From Coprococcus sp. (GTDB lineage Bacteria; Bacillota_A; Clostridia; Lachnospirales; Lachnospiraceae), in assembly GCA_017624085.1 (NCBI GenBank), contig JAGANU010000003.1:1-38833 (forward strand): DNA of 38,833 nucleotides, given 5' to 3'. Numbering within the stretch: the stretch's first letter is position 1; every line of letters starts with the position of its first letter. The notes beneath the pieces are model-generated. The model saw only the letters and a list, made by a program, of their open reading frames with translations. It had not been told where the DNA came from and ran no database searches. The position numbers and the translations under genes were made by a program. This document shows positions 26,710 through 33,873 of this stretch, in pieces.

Positions 26710-26901
26710 CTTCTAGTCATATTATATAGGTGCTAAAAATACTTAGTCAATGCAAAAAACATGACGTATTAGTACACTTAGTGCAGTATACACGTCGTTC
26801 AGCGGAAATGTGCTGTATTGTATTGAAATTGGGCGAAGTGTAATGGTAAGAAATAAATGTATTAACAGTGCAGGCTCTTGGTTGTTTATTTAGGGAGATA
26901 T

Positions 26902-27723
26902 ATGAACGTATTATTATTTAAAACAAGGATAAGAAATAAATATACAATATGTACATTTTTTGTTGTATTTGCCTTTGGTTTAGTTAGCTGGCTTATGGGA
27001 TCTGAAATTATCCCTGTATTATGGAGTTATGGCCCGGATGTATCCTGTTCTTATAAGGAATATGTATTATTTATGTGGGATCAGCTTCTATGTTGGGAAA
27101 TATACATGGACAGTCTTATGAGGTATATTGTCCATGTTTTTCCGATTATTCTGGGATTTTGTGTTTCTGGATTTGTTGATGAAGTAAATACTTTTTATGT
27201 TGTAGGTGCAAATCGTATTGGAAACAGGAGAAGATCCTTGGCAAAGTCAATGGCAGTATATTCAATTACGGGAGGTTTGGTTACAGTTGTTCCTCTAATT
27301 ATTATGACTATAGCGGTAGATTATTTAATGTATCCATCTTTATCTGGTCTTGGTGGAATAGGGACGATTTTCCCTGAAAACTTTTATAGTGAACATCCTC
27401 TTACCGTGTTTATCACAATGATGCTTATACTGTACATCCCATTAGCATGCGCCTATGCGCTATTGTCTTTAGCTGTTGGACTTATCACAAGGGATAAAAT
27501 AAAGATGATACTCATACCGGAAGCAATATATATCATAATGAATTATATTAATATGCTTACGAAAGGCGGGAGCAAGACTTCAGCAGCCGATATTATTATT
27601 TCGTATAATACCTCTAGTACATTTGAAAAGCTGATAATAGAACTTGTGGTAAATATCATATTGGCGCTGATATGCGCTGTTATTGCCTTGCAGATGGATA
27701 AACATAAAAGAGTAATTATATAG
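26902..27723 (+). CDS. ABC transporter permease-like membrane protein
   Basis: A 273-residue membrane protein with about six hydrophobic segments and no soluble domain of note, resembling ABC-2 permeases. The ATG at 26902 follows TTAGGGAGATAT; an upstream TTG lacks a ribosome site. It heads the rightward operon divergent from the kinase and regulator at 24624-26649, and an ATPase gene follows 33 bases later. Its conserved short loop EVNTFYVVGANRIGNRRRSLAK may be the coupling region to the ATPase. Substrate unknown. Confidence 0.78.
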   Translation: MNVLLFKTRIRNKYTICTFFVVFAFGLVSWLMGSEIIPVLWSYGPDVSCSYKEYVLFMWDQLLCWEIYMDSLMRYIVHVFPIILGFCVSGFVDEVNTFYVVGANRIGNRRRSLAKSMAVYSITGGLVTVVPLIIMTIAVDYLMYPSLSGLGGIGTIFPENFYSEHPLTVFITMMLILYIPLACAYALLSLAVGLITRDKIKMILIPEAIYIIMNYINMLTKGGSKTSAADIIISYNTSSTFEKLIIELVVNIILALICAVIALQMDKHKRVII

Positions 27724-27755
27724 TATTTTGCGAGTGCAGATACGACGGAGGGAAC

Positions 27756-28400
27756 ATGGAAATAAAGATAGAAAATGCAAGTTTGGAATTGAAGAATAAC
27801 CTTATACTAGATAACATCTCATATATCCTAAAGGGTGGAAACCGTTATGGTCTGATAGGGCACAATGGGTCAGGAAAGACAATGTTACTTCGTGCAATAT
27901 GCGGTTTTGTCAGGCTAAATAGTGGAAATGTAACTATTGACGGATATGAAATCGGCACAAAAGGTAACGAGTTTATAGATAATGCCGGGGTTATTGTTGG
28001 AGAGATTGATTTTTACAAAGATTTGTCAGGGATTGACAATTTGAGATTATTGGCAAAAATACGCAATGTAATAGGTGAAGAAGAAATAAAGGAGGCTATA
28101 TCTGAGGTAGGATTATCAGGGAGAGAAAACATAAAGTACAGAAAGTATTCAACAGGAATGAAGGCAAGATTAAGAATTGCACAGGCGATTATGGAAAAGC
28201 CTCAGGTTTTGATACTTGACGAGCCTTTTAATGGGTTGGATAAAGCGGGAGTAGAATCCATAAGCAAGGTAATAGATGAATATATTCATGGTGAACGGAT
28301 GCTGATAATAACAAGTCATCATGAAGAGGATATTAACAAATTGTGTAATACGGTATTGGAAATAGATGGAGGCAAACTGATAAATGAATATAGCATATAG
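27756..28400 (+). CDS. ABC transporter ATP-binding protein
   Basis: A 214-residue compact ATPase: Walker A GLIGHNGSGKTMLL, a slightly unusual signature YRKYSTGMKARLRIA (STGM in place of SGGQ), Walker B VLILDEPFNGLD and switch His in IITSHHEED. It lacks the C-terminal extension of the ATPase at 22505. GACGGAGGGAAC precedes the ATG. Its 3' end overlaps the lipoprotein gene by 17 bases. It should drive the permeases at 26902 and 29038. Confidence 0.95.
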   Translation: MEIKIENASLELKNNLILDNISYILKGGNRYGLIGHNGSGKTMLLRAICGFVRLNSGNVTIDGYEIGTKGNEFIDNAGVIVGEIDFYKDLSGIDNLRLLAKIRNVIGEEEIKEAISEVGLSGRENIKYRKYSTGMKARLRIAQAIMEKPQVLILDEPFNGLDKAGVESISKVIDEYIHGERMLIITSHHEEDINKLCNTVLEIDGGKLINEYSI

Positions 28401-29034
28401 AAAGATACTTTTGTTAACTGCATTAACTGTGTTAATTGTAACAGCAACCACCGGATGCAGTGCGCATAGGAAAACCAATGTATATAACACTACGGAATAT
28501 ATTGATATGGATGACAGCAATTTGGAAGATACTTCAACAGATCAATCCGAAGAAGGTGGTTATGAAAACAAAATGGAGGCAGAAGCTGCAATGAAAGAGG
28601 AAGAACTTGATGATAAACCAAAGCTTAATTTTTCAATAGAGACTTGGATTGAGAGTATGAAAAAAAGGGGTTATGAGGAGAAAAGGAGTCAAATGGATGG
28701 AATAACCCAGCTCTCGTTTGAGAGAGGGGCATGTATTATACAGATTGGTATTACAGGATCTCTGGATGAGAAATGCAGGCATTTCAACTTGTTTATTGAA
28801 AAAAAGGATTTTGATTCTGCTGCTGCCGATGGTGAAGTAAAGGATGTATATCTAGACTTCATAAGCTGCCTGGTGGAACTCCAGGGAGATGAATATGATG
28901 AGGATAATATATGGAATTTCATTACAACCTCAGAGGAGCTTAACGGTGAATCATATGTATTATCAGATGGAATAGAGGCATACTCACAATTATATATGGG
29001 CAGAATTGAAATAGTGATCAGCCCTAGGAGGTAG
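28384..29034 (+). CDS. Putative lipoprotein in the ABC operon
   Basis: A 216-residue secreted protein with a lipoprotein-type signal (hydrophobic ILLLTALTVLIVTATTGC, Cys about residue 25). An acidic, low-complexity linker follows (about 40-78), then a globular domain of about 130 residues with no family I recognise. It begins inside the ATPase gene, with GGAGG about 11 bases upstream of the ATG, so it is translationally coupled. Lipoproteins in such operons often act as immunity factors or substrate receptors, but nothing here proves either. Its position mirrors the lipoprotein at 19212 in the first agr-linked operon. Confidence 0.8.
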   Translation: MNIAYRKILLLTALTVLIVTATTGCSAHRKTNVYNTTEYIDMDDSNLEDTSTDQSEEGGYENKMEAEAAMKEEELDDKPKLNFSIETWIESMKKRGYEEKRSQMDGITQLSFERGACIIQIGITGSLDEKCRHFNLFIEKKDFDSAAADGEVKDVYLDFISCLVELQGDEYDEDNIWNFITTSEELNGESYVLSDGIEAYSQLYMGRIEIVISPRR

Positions 29035-29037
29035 CTG

Positions 29038-29739
29038 GTGTACAAAAAACTTAATATAATAAAAAAATGCGTTATTTGTGTCATAGGCTTTGCGGTAATG
29101 CAGATTGATTTTGTTATCAGCAAGGCTGTGTACAGTTCCATTACTGAAATAAATGATACGGGATATATCACAAAAATAATGATGCTTGCTAATGATTCTA
29201 CAATATATAACTATATTGACAGGACCAATTACTTTTTATACATGCCAACTTTTATATTCTTTTATGCAGCAATAGCATGCTCTAATATATCATTGTATAG
29301 AATGCCCAGAAATGAAATGCAAATGCAGGTGTTGAGGCTGGGAAGTATGGGTAAGTGGTTTTGGTATAGATTGAAGACTGTAATTATGGATAGCGTACTG
29401 TATTTTACAGGATTCATTATAGGCTGTGCATGGAATTCGACTATATGTGTAAATGACAGGCTGATGCTATCGGTTTTTTTGAGATTTGTTTGGAATATTT
29501 CTTTTTCATGCCTGATTTTATTTCTATTAAGAAAAACTTCAAAGACAATGGGCGTATTTATTACGTTGATACTTTCGGTTTTGTTAATGCTGCTTGATTT
29601 GACTTTTGAAGAGGCAGCGATAATATCATATTGTGATAATAATAATGGTGTATTGTTTGGAGGCACGGTTGCTATCATAATTTTCGGATTGTTCTTTGCA
29701 ATTAATAGGCGCAAATTGGGCAGCGAAGAGGTAATATGA
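29038..29739 (+). CDS. Membrane protein, probable second ABC permease
   Basis: A 233-residue hydrophobic protein with about six membrane segments, starting at GTG (29038) four bases after the lipoprotein stop, with AGGAGG in front. A charged stretch RMPRNEMQMQVLRLGSMGKW near residue 85-105 may be the coupling loop. It probably pairs with the permease at 26902. No specific family was recognised. A perfect hairpin at 29737-29757 covers its stop codon. Confidence 0.72.
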   Translation: MYKKLNIIKKCVICVIGFAVMQIDFVISKAVYSSITEINDTGYITKIMMLANDSTIYNYIDRTNYFLYMPTFIFFYAAIACSNISLYRMPRNEMQMQVLRLGSMGKWFWYRLKTVIMDSVLYFTGFIIGCAWNSTICVNDRLMLSVFLRFVWNISFSCLILFLLRKTSKTMGVFITLILSVLLMLLDLTFEEAAIISYCDNNNGVLFGGTVAIIIFGLFFAINRRKLGSEEVI

Positions 29740-29757
29740 CTTTTGGTGTAAAAGTCA
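29737..29757 (+). terminator. Hairpin over the stop codon of the last ABC gene
   Basis: TGACTTTT (29737-29744) pairs with AAAAGTCA (29750-29757); the TGA is the stop codon of the permease gene. There is no T run afterwards, so termination is uncertain. The bases 29758-29814 hold nothing I recognise. Confidence 0.4.
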
Positions 29758-29814
29758 GGTTGTAGGACTGGAAGCATTTTTGGATAGTACAATAATCGGT
29801 GAGGATTAGGGTGA

Positions 29815-30189
29815 TTCAAGTATGAAAAAGAGTACTGCATTATTATATATGTGTTTTCCTTTGCCTGCATATGGATTGTTGTCAAGTTCTGGCTGGCACA
29901 AAGAACCCATGAGATGAAAATCTGCAGAGCCTTCGGCTTTTCAAACAGAAAGCTTGTAATGCGTCTGCTTCGCTCTATATTTTCAATTTTTATTGTGAGT
30001 ATGGTGATTTTCTCCTTGATCATTTTCTTTCTGCAAATTGCTATGGAAAATACGATGGAGGAATACAGGCTGTTTTTCTCTATCAAGTATATAGCAATTT
30101 ACATTTTGCTATTCTTCCTGTCTGTATTGTTAATTGGCGGCAAGTCTGTGTATGTTTTTTTGAATAAAAGTATTGTGGAGAGTAGGTAG
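29815..30189 (+). pseudogene. C-terminal fragment of a FtsX-type ABC permease
   Basis: The frame opens after a stop at 29812-29814 and encodes two to three membrane segments around THEMKICRAFGFSNRKLVMRL, which is the typical FtsX-domain coupling motif, as in the intact permease at 35839 (VKDYGILRCIGATKGQLGK). Only about a hundred residues remain and there is no ribosome site, so it is a broken gene. It ends just before the left end of the IS element at about 30218. Confidence 0.7.
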
Positions 30190-30356
30190 GTACTAACGGA
30201 GAAGTATATGAATTTAACACGCCGTGAGTAAGAAATCCCCCACTTCTATAAGTGGTGGGATGAATTGCGATAAACACGGCGTTTACTTGACTTTTGCATC
30301 TCATAGTATAATCTAATTATAAATCAGTCGTATTTGTTAGAAAGGTTATAACTACA

Positions 30357-30773
30357 ATGTTTTTAGATACAAACAACCATTCGGTGTTCATGTTGCATTA
30401 TCATCTTATCATGTGTATAAAATATCGTAATAAAGTGATAGATGATGCTATCTCTAATCGTCTAAAAGAGATATTTGTAAAGATTGCTCCTGCCTATAAC
30501 ATTACGTTAGAAGAATGGAATCACGATATCGACCATGTACATATTTTGTTTAGAGGACAACCGAATACTGAAATCAGTAAATTTATCAATGCTTATAAAT
30601 CTGCAAGCAGTCGTATCATAAAGAAAGAATTTCCTCAGATACGTCAATCTCTTTGGAAAGAGATGTTTTGGTCACAGAGCTTTTGTCTGCTGACCACAGG
30701 CGGAGCTACCGTAGACATTATTAAGCAATACATTCAATCTCAGGGGAAGAAAGATGGCAAACAAAGCAATTAA
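30357..30773 (+). CDS. tnpA: Y1 (HUH) transposase TnpA
   Basis: A 138-residue single-strand transposase of the IS200/IS605 family. The metal-binding HUH motif is at His60-Val-His62 (DHVHILF), and the catalytic tyrosine is Tyr125 in DIIKQYIQSQ. Length is normal. The ATG at 30357 follows AGAAAGGTTATAACTACA. Its last 20 bases overlap tnpB. All key residues are present, so it could be active. Confidence 0.95.
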   Translation: MFLDTNNHSVFMLHYHLIMCIKYRNKVIDDAISNRLKEIFVKIAPAYNITLEEWNHDIDHVHILFRGQPNTEISKFINAYKSASSRIIKKEFPQIRQSLWKEMFWSQSFCLLTTGGATVDIIKQYIQSQGKKDGKQSN

Positions 30774-31893
30774 GTACAGGGTATATCCTACAACTGAACA
30801 AAGTATTATGTTTTCAAAAACCTTTGGATGTTGTCGTAAGGTCTATAATCTTATGCTTTCCGATAAGATTGAAGGTTACAAAGCAACTGGTAAATTCCCT
30901 ACGGTCACACCAGCTAAATATAAAGACAAATATCCCTATCTTAGAGAAGTGGATAGTCTTGCTCTTGCTAATAAGCAGATGGATTTACAAGAAGCGTTCC
31001 GTAACAGATTTAGCAAATCCCGTAAAAAGAATAATGGATTTCCTAAATATAAATCTGCAAAGCATAGTCGTAAAGCATATACTACAAACAATCAGAAAGG
31101 CACAGTCGCTATCATAAATGACAAATACATCAAACTTCCTAAGATTGGTAAGGTAAAAGCTGTTATTCATCGTATTCCTGACAGCAGTTGGATTATCAAA
31201 TCTGCTACTGTATCTCAGGAATCAGATGGTAAGTATTATATTTCTGTACTTTTTGAGTTTGATAATGTTGCAAATCCTTATGTAGCTGATAAAACGAATG
31301 CTATCGGATTAGATTATGCTTCTGATGGTTTATATGTTGACAACAATGGTAATATCGGTACTAATCATAAGTATTACCGTAAAAGCTCTGACAAACTCGC
31401 TAAAGAACAACGCAAGCTATCACGTATGCAAGGTTCTAAAAAGGGAGAAGTAAAGTCTAACAATTATATCAAACAACTTCGTAAAGTAAACAAAATCCAT
31501 AGACACATTGCTAATCAGCGTTTGGATAACCTTCATAAAATATCTACTGAGATAGCCAATCAGTACGATGTTGTTTGTGTAGAATCCTTAAATATGCGTT
31601 CTATGTCTAACAAGGGTTTTGGTAATGGTAAAGCCACTTTGGATAACGGATATGGTATGTTCTTGTCTATGCTTGAATATAAGCTATCTGATAGGAATAA
31701 GTATCTTGTAAAAGTAGATAAGTGGTTTCCTTCATCACAAATCTGTCATTGTTGCGGTATGTTGCATCCCGAAATGAAAGACTTAAATATCCGAACAATG
31801 AAATGCAATTGTGGTCTTATAATCAGCCGTGACCAGAACTCTGCTATCAACATCTTACAGGAAGGCTTAAGGCTACTCACTGAGGTAGCATAA
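30754..31893 (+). CDS. tnpB: RNA-guided nuclease TnpB
   Basis: A 379-residue TnpB, related to the ancestors of Cas12, which uses an RNA from the element's right end to cut DNA at the matching site next to a target motif. The RuvC residues appear intact: Asp187 in AIGLDYASDG, Glu277 in VCVESLNM and Asp360 in SRDQNSAINIL. A zinc finger (CHCCG and CNCG) lies between the last two. The N-terminal region YRVYPTTEQSIMFSKTFGC is the usual start. It overlaps tnpA by 20 bases. Length fits the family. Confidence 0.95.
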   Translation: MANKAIKYRVYPTTEQSIMFSKTFGCCRKVYNLMLSDKIEGYKATGKFPTVTPAKYKDKYPYLREVDSLALANKQMDLQEAFRNRFSKSRKKNNGFPKYKSAKHSRKAYTTNNQKGTVAIINDKYIKLPKIGKVKAVIHRIPDSSWIIKSATVSQESDGKYYISVLFEFDNVANPYVADKTNAIGLDYASDGLYVDNNGNIGTNHKYYRKSSDKLAKEQRKLSRMQGSKKGEVKSNNYIKQLRKVNKIHRHIANQRLDNLHKISTEIANQYDVVCVESLNMRSMSNKGFGNGKATLDNGYGMFLSMLEYKLSDRNKYLVKVDKWFPSSQICHCCGMLHPEMKDLNIRTMKCNCGLIISRDQNSAINILQEGLRLLTEVA

Positions 31894-32038
31894 AACTAAA
31901 TCATATAGTAGGGATGGAATCAGCCCGAACTTATACGCCTGTGGACATTGTGTAAGACATTGAGTTACGTATTATCGTAATCAACGCAGTAGTGGTTGAA
32001 GCAGGAAGCTCCGACTTCTATAAGTCGGAGTAGTTCAC
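31894..32038 (+). ncRNA. Probable TnpB guide (omega) RNA region
   Basis: The 145 bases between the tnpB stop and the right hairpin of the IS are where the TnpB guide RNA scaffold lies in this family. The guide itself would be the flanking sequence just after about 32038. The region includes the 9-bp right-end hairpin. The RNA boundaries are inferred. Confidence 0.55.
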
Positions 32039-32075
32039 CAAACACAATATATTATGGAATATCACATTTGTATAA

Positions 32076-32246
32076 CAAGAGAAGACTTTTTTCGTATCTG
32101 TTATGGTCATGGTTGTTGGAATCGTGCTCATATACAATACACTTTTCGTGTATTGTATGTCTTACTCTGACATAGCAAAGGAAAGAAGGCTTTTGGGAGA
32201 TGCCAGAGATGACTTGTATATGATGAAAAGCACTTATTATTCATAG
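32076..32246 (+). pseudogene. Permease fragment, probably FtsX-type, with a premature stop
   Basis: A frame after a TAA at 32073 encodes one membrane segment (FFVSVMVMVVGIVLIYNTLF) followed by YSDIAKERRLLGDARDDL and a TAG at 32244. It resembles the N-terminal anchor of a FtsX-like permease. There is no start codon with a ribosome site. With 29815-30189 on the other side of the IS, it suggests one or two decayed ABC transporter genes. Confidence 0.55.
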
Positions 32247-32381
32247 GATATGATAATAGGCCGTTTCCTGGACATGAACAAAACAATTGTTATGGTTACC
32301 CATGATGAGAGGATAGCGGCATATAGCGACAGGATAATACAGCTGTATGATGGGGACACAAAATCTTCACAAAATAATTAG
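32247..32381 (+). pseudogene. C-terminal fragment of a MacB/LolD-type ABC ATPase
   Basis: In the same frame as the previous fragment after its TAG, the sequence MNKTIVMVTHDERIAAYSD then RIIQLYDGD matches the switch-histidine and end region of MacB-type ATPases, like the intact one at 38189 (LVLITHNVDLARQADRIL). Everything before it, including the Walker motifs, is missing. Its stop TAG overlaps the CIRCE element. Confidence 0.7.
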
Positions 32382-32404
32382 CACTCACCTATTGACAGTG
32401 CTAA
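32378..32404. promoter_or_regulatory. CIRCE element (HrcA operator)
   Basis: TTAGCACTC (32378-32386), a 9-base spacer, CAGTGCTAA (32396-32404). This is the HrcA operator with one mismatch (C for G at the first base of the right arm). It overlaps the -35 box of the hsp20 promoter, so HrcA would block polymerase and heat would release it. Confidence 0.92.
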
Positions 32405-32420
32405 CAAACAAGAGTATAAC
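32392..32420 (+). promoter_or_regulatory. Promoter of hsp20
   Basis: TTGACA (32392-32397), exactly 17 bases, TATAAC (32415-32420). The -35 box overlaps the right arm of CIRCE. The leader of about 135 bases to 32561 includes a short inverted pair, GCCA(TGAGT)GTGGC, near 32507-32521, and nothing else clear. Confidence 0.85.
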
Positions 32421-32560
32421 ATAGTCAAAGATAAGGAAAGGGATAAAAACAAAACAGGAAATCCTCTTATCTTACCTTGTGTAACAGTAAAAGTCCAAGT
32501 GCCTAAGCCATGAGTGTGGCAAACATCGACACTTAATTGAGTTGAAAGGAGAGATGACTT

Positions 32561-33037
32561 ATGTTACCTAGCATTTTTGGAGAAGATTTATTTGATGATT
32601 TTATGAACGATTTTCCATTTGGAAGGAATTTCGAGAAGGAGTTGTACAAGAATATGGCTCCGGCAGAGCATACTCTGTATGGCAAGCATGGAAAGAACAT
32701 GATGAAGACCGACGTACGAGAGACGGATACAGATTATGAGGTTGATATTGATCTTCCGGGCTTTAAGAAGGATGATGTGAAAGTAAAGCTGAGTGATGGA
32801 TATCTGACAATATCTGCAAGCAAGAGCCTTGACAAGGATGAGACAGATAAGAAGAGCGGAAAGTATATCAGACGTGAGAGATATGCGGGAAGCATGAGCA
32901 GGGCATTCTATGTAGGTGACGCGGTACATCAGGAAGAGATACATGCAAAATACGAAGACGGCATATTAAAGCTTACGATTCCTAAGAAGGAGGAACAGAA
33001 GAAGCTGCCTGACAGTAACTACATTTCAATAGAATAA
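32561..33037 (+). CDS. Small heat-shock protein, Hsp20/alpha-crystallin family
   Basis: A 158-residue chaperone that holds unfolding proteins in soluble complexes. The N-terminal segment (LPSIFGEDLFDDFMNDFPF) is typical of Clostridia Hsp20. The alpha-crystallin domain runs from about 48 to 150, with MKTDVRETDTDYEVDIDLPG, the middle YIRRERYAGSMSRAFYVG and the end motif ILKLTIPK. Length is typical. AAAGGAGAG precedes the ATG. Control by HrcA is indicated by the CIRCE element. It stands alone, next to debris of an ABC transporter upstream and repeats downstream. Confidence 0.97.
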   Translation: MLPSIFGEDLFDDFMNDFPFGRNFEKELYKNMAPAEHTLYGKHGKNMMKTDVRETDTDYEVDIDLPGFKKDDVKVKLSDGYLTISASKSLDKDETDKKSGKYIRRERYAGSMSRAFYVGDAVHQEEIHAKYEDGILKLTIPKKEEQKKLPDSNYISIE

Positions 33038-33041
33038 TCTA

Positions 33042-33152
33042 GTGTGTCACCGGGGACAGGTTCCTTGACACATTTTCTACCGTGTGTCACCGGGGACAGG
33101 TCCCTTGACACATTTTCTACCGTGTGTCACCGGGGACAGGTTCCTTGACACA
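33042..33152. repeat. Three tandem REP-like units, 40-base period
   Basis: Units start at 33042, 33082 and 33122, each GTGTGTCACCGGGG then ACAGGTTCCTTGACACA; the middle one has TCCC for TTCC. The spacer TTTTCTACC repeats too. They run in the opposite sense to the copies at 33488 and 33528, so they form the left outer arm of a large palindrome. Confidence 0.9.
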
Positions 33153-33165
33153 CTTTGCTACAGTG

Positions 33166-33474
33166 TACAGCCGGGGCTTTTGCATGGGTACTTGCCGTTT
33201 GTGAGTCATATGCCTGCCTCAAAAAGCTTACACCAAAATAAGGGTTAGGTGATGCAACAATCACGCTTGCTTACCTTCACTTCGCTAGCTTCAATCTGCA
33301 TGCGACTCCCGTGGGCATAAGGACGTGGCCCGCCCCGCCTTAGCAAAGAAGCGGCGAAGCAAAGGACGCTTCGCTACCGATTTGTTGCATTCACCTAACC
33401 CTTTTTGCTGTATGGATTTGGGACAGGCACATGGATATTAAGAAGTAGTTACCCATGCAAAAGCCCCGGCTGTA
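33166..33474. other. Large nested palindromic element (possible structured RNA or non-autonomous mobile unit)
   Basis: Outer arms of 25 bases match perfectly in inverse order: 33166-33190 (TACAGCCGGGGCTTTTGCAT and on) and 33450-33474. Inside are second arms, AGGGTTAGGTGATGCAACAA (33241-33260) and its near complement at 33382-33402 with a single extra T. The centre (33261-33381) is GC-rich and has its own hairpin, GGCGAAGC (33353-33360) with GCTTCGCT (33368-33375). No coding frame of note was seen on either strand. The REP-like copies on both sides are also in inverse orientation. Confidence 0.8.
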
Positions 33475-33487
33475 TTGTGTCACCAAA

Positions 33488-33558
33488 TGTGTCAAGGAAC
33501 CTGTCCCCGGTGATACACGGTAGAAAATGTGTCAAGGAACCTGTCCCCGGTGACACAC
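33488..33558. repeat. Two REP-like units in inverse orientation
   Basis: Units at 33488 and 33528, 40 bases apart: TGTGTCAAGGAACC then TGTCCCCGGTGACACA (first copy has GATACA). The spacer GGTAGAAAA is the reverse complement of the TTTTCTACC spacer on the left side, so spacing and orientation mirror the three left-hand units. Confidence 0.9.
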
Positions 33559-33578
33559 GGTAAATTTGTAATAGGCAG

Positions 33579-33607
33579 TTGACACAGACTGGTAATTGTC
33601 ATATTCT
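33579..33607 (+). promoter_or_regulatory. Candidate promoter in the gene-free block
   Basis: TTGACA (33579-33584), 17 bases, TATTCT (33602-33607). It could make a short RNA ending at the terminator at 33753, or the leader of the response-regulator operon. Confidence 0.5.
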
Positions 33608-33613
33608 AGCCAT

Positions 33614-33753
33614 AGAATGGTTTCCGTTATACCTTGTGGTTTTGAGCCATAGAAGAGAATAATATTAGAGAAGGGTTATGTTTACCTTTGGTAATTAATC
33701 CGAAAAGATATGAACATTAACAAGTGGGAAGCTTAGTCTTCCCATATTTTTTT
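33614..33753 (+). ncRNA. Candidate small RNA or attenuator leader
   Basis: From the predicted transcription start to the terminator there are about 140 bases without a credible gene. AGCCATAGAA occurs twice in it (33607-33616 and 33641-33650). No known RNA family was recognised. It may be an independent small RNA or a leader that ends before the regulator gene at 33874. Confidence 0.35.
33725..33753 (+). terminator. Rho-independent terminator
   Basis: TGGGAAG (33725-33731), loop CTTAGT, CTTCCCA (33738-33744), then TATTTTTTT. It ends no recognised gene; it lies 121 bases before the response-regulator start. Confidence 0.8.
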
Positions 33754-33784
33754 ATAAAAAATTTGTATACGAAGTGGAAAACGG

Positions 33785-33855
33785 TGTGTCAAGGGACCTG
33801 TCCCCGGTGACACACGACAGAAAGTGTGTCAAGGAACCTGTCCCCGGTGACACAT
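33785..33855. repeat. Two REP-like units before a response regulator
   Basis: Copies at about 33785-33815 and 33825-33855, again of the TGTGTCAAGG...GGTGACACA type. The second ends 18 bases before the response-regulator start at 33874, so the hairpin would lie right beside the ribosome site. The same layout is seen at 1-82. Confidence 0.85.
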
Positions 33856-33873
33856 GGGAGAATGGAGATAGAT

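Larger units (their letters stand above)
30218..32038 (+). mobile_element. IS200/IS605-family insertion sequence
   Basis: It carries tnpA and tnpB in the same direction and has subterminal hairpins instead of inverted repeats. The left hairpin is CCACTT/CTAT/AAGTGG near 30237-30259. The right hairpin is CTCCGACTT (32009-32017), loop CTAT, AAGTCGGAG (32022-32030). Both loops are the same. TTTAA at 30213-30217 is a possible target motif and TTCAC at 32034-32038 a possible right cleavage site, but exact ends are inferred. Such elements move as single-stranded DNA and leave no target duplication. Both genes look intact. Confidence 0.85.

Noticed and set aside
26710..26901. A second agrD-like gene between the second kinase and its divergent ABC operon
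   Set aside because: Short frames in this gap have neither a suitable Cys nor an EPK-type tail.
32506..32560. RNA thermometer before hsp20
   Set aside because: Only a short inverted pair is visible and it does not clearly pair with the ribosome site; CIRCE already explains heat control.
33166..33474. Retron or group II intron
   Set aside because: There is no reverse transcriptase gene nearby and no typical msr/msd or domain V sequence was recognised.
33042..33558. CRISPR array
   Set aside because: The 40-base period is made of repeats with nearly identical spacers and few units, the orientation flips in the middle, and there are no cas genes.
33826..33873. Longer response regulator beginning MSRNLSPVTHG
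   Set aside because: Those residues are a translation of the REP-like repeat; the receiver domain begins at the ATG at 33874.
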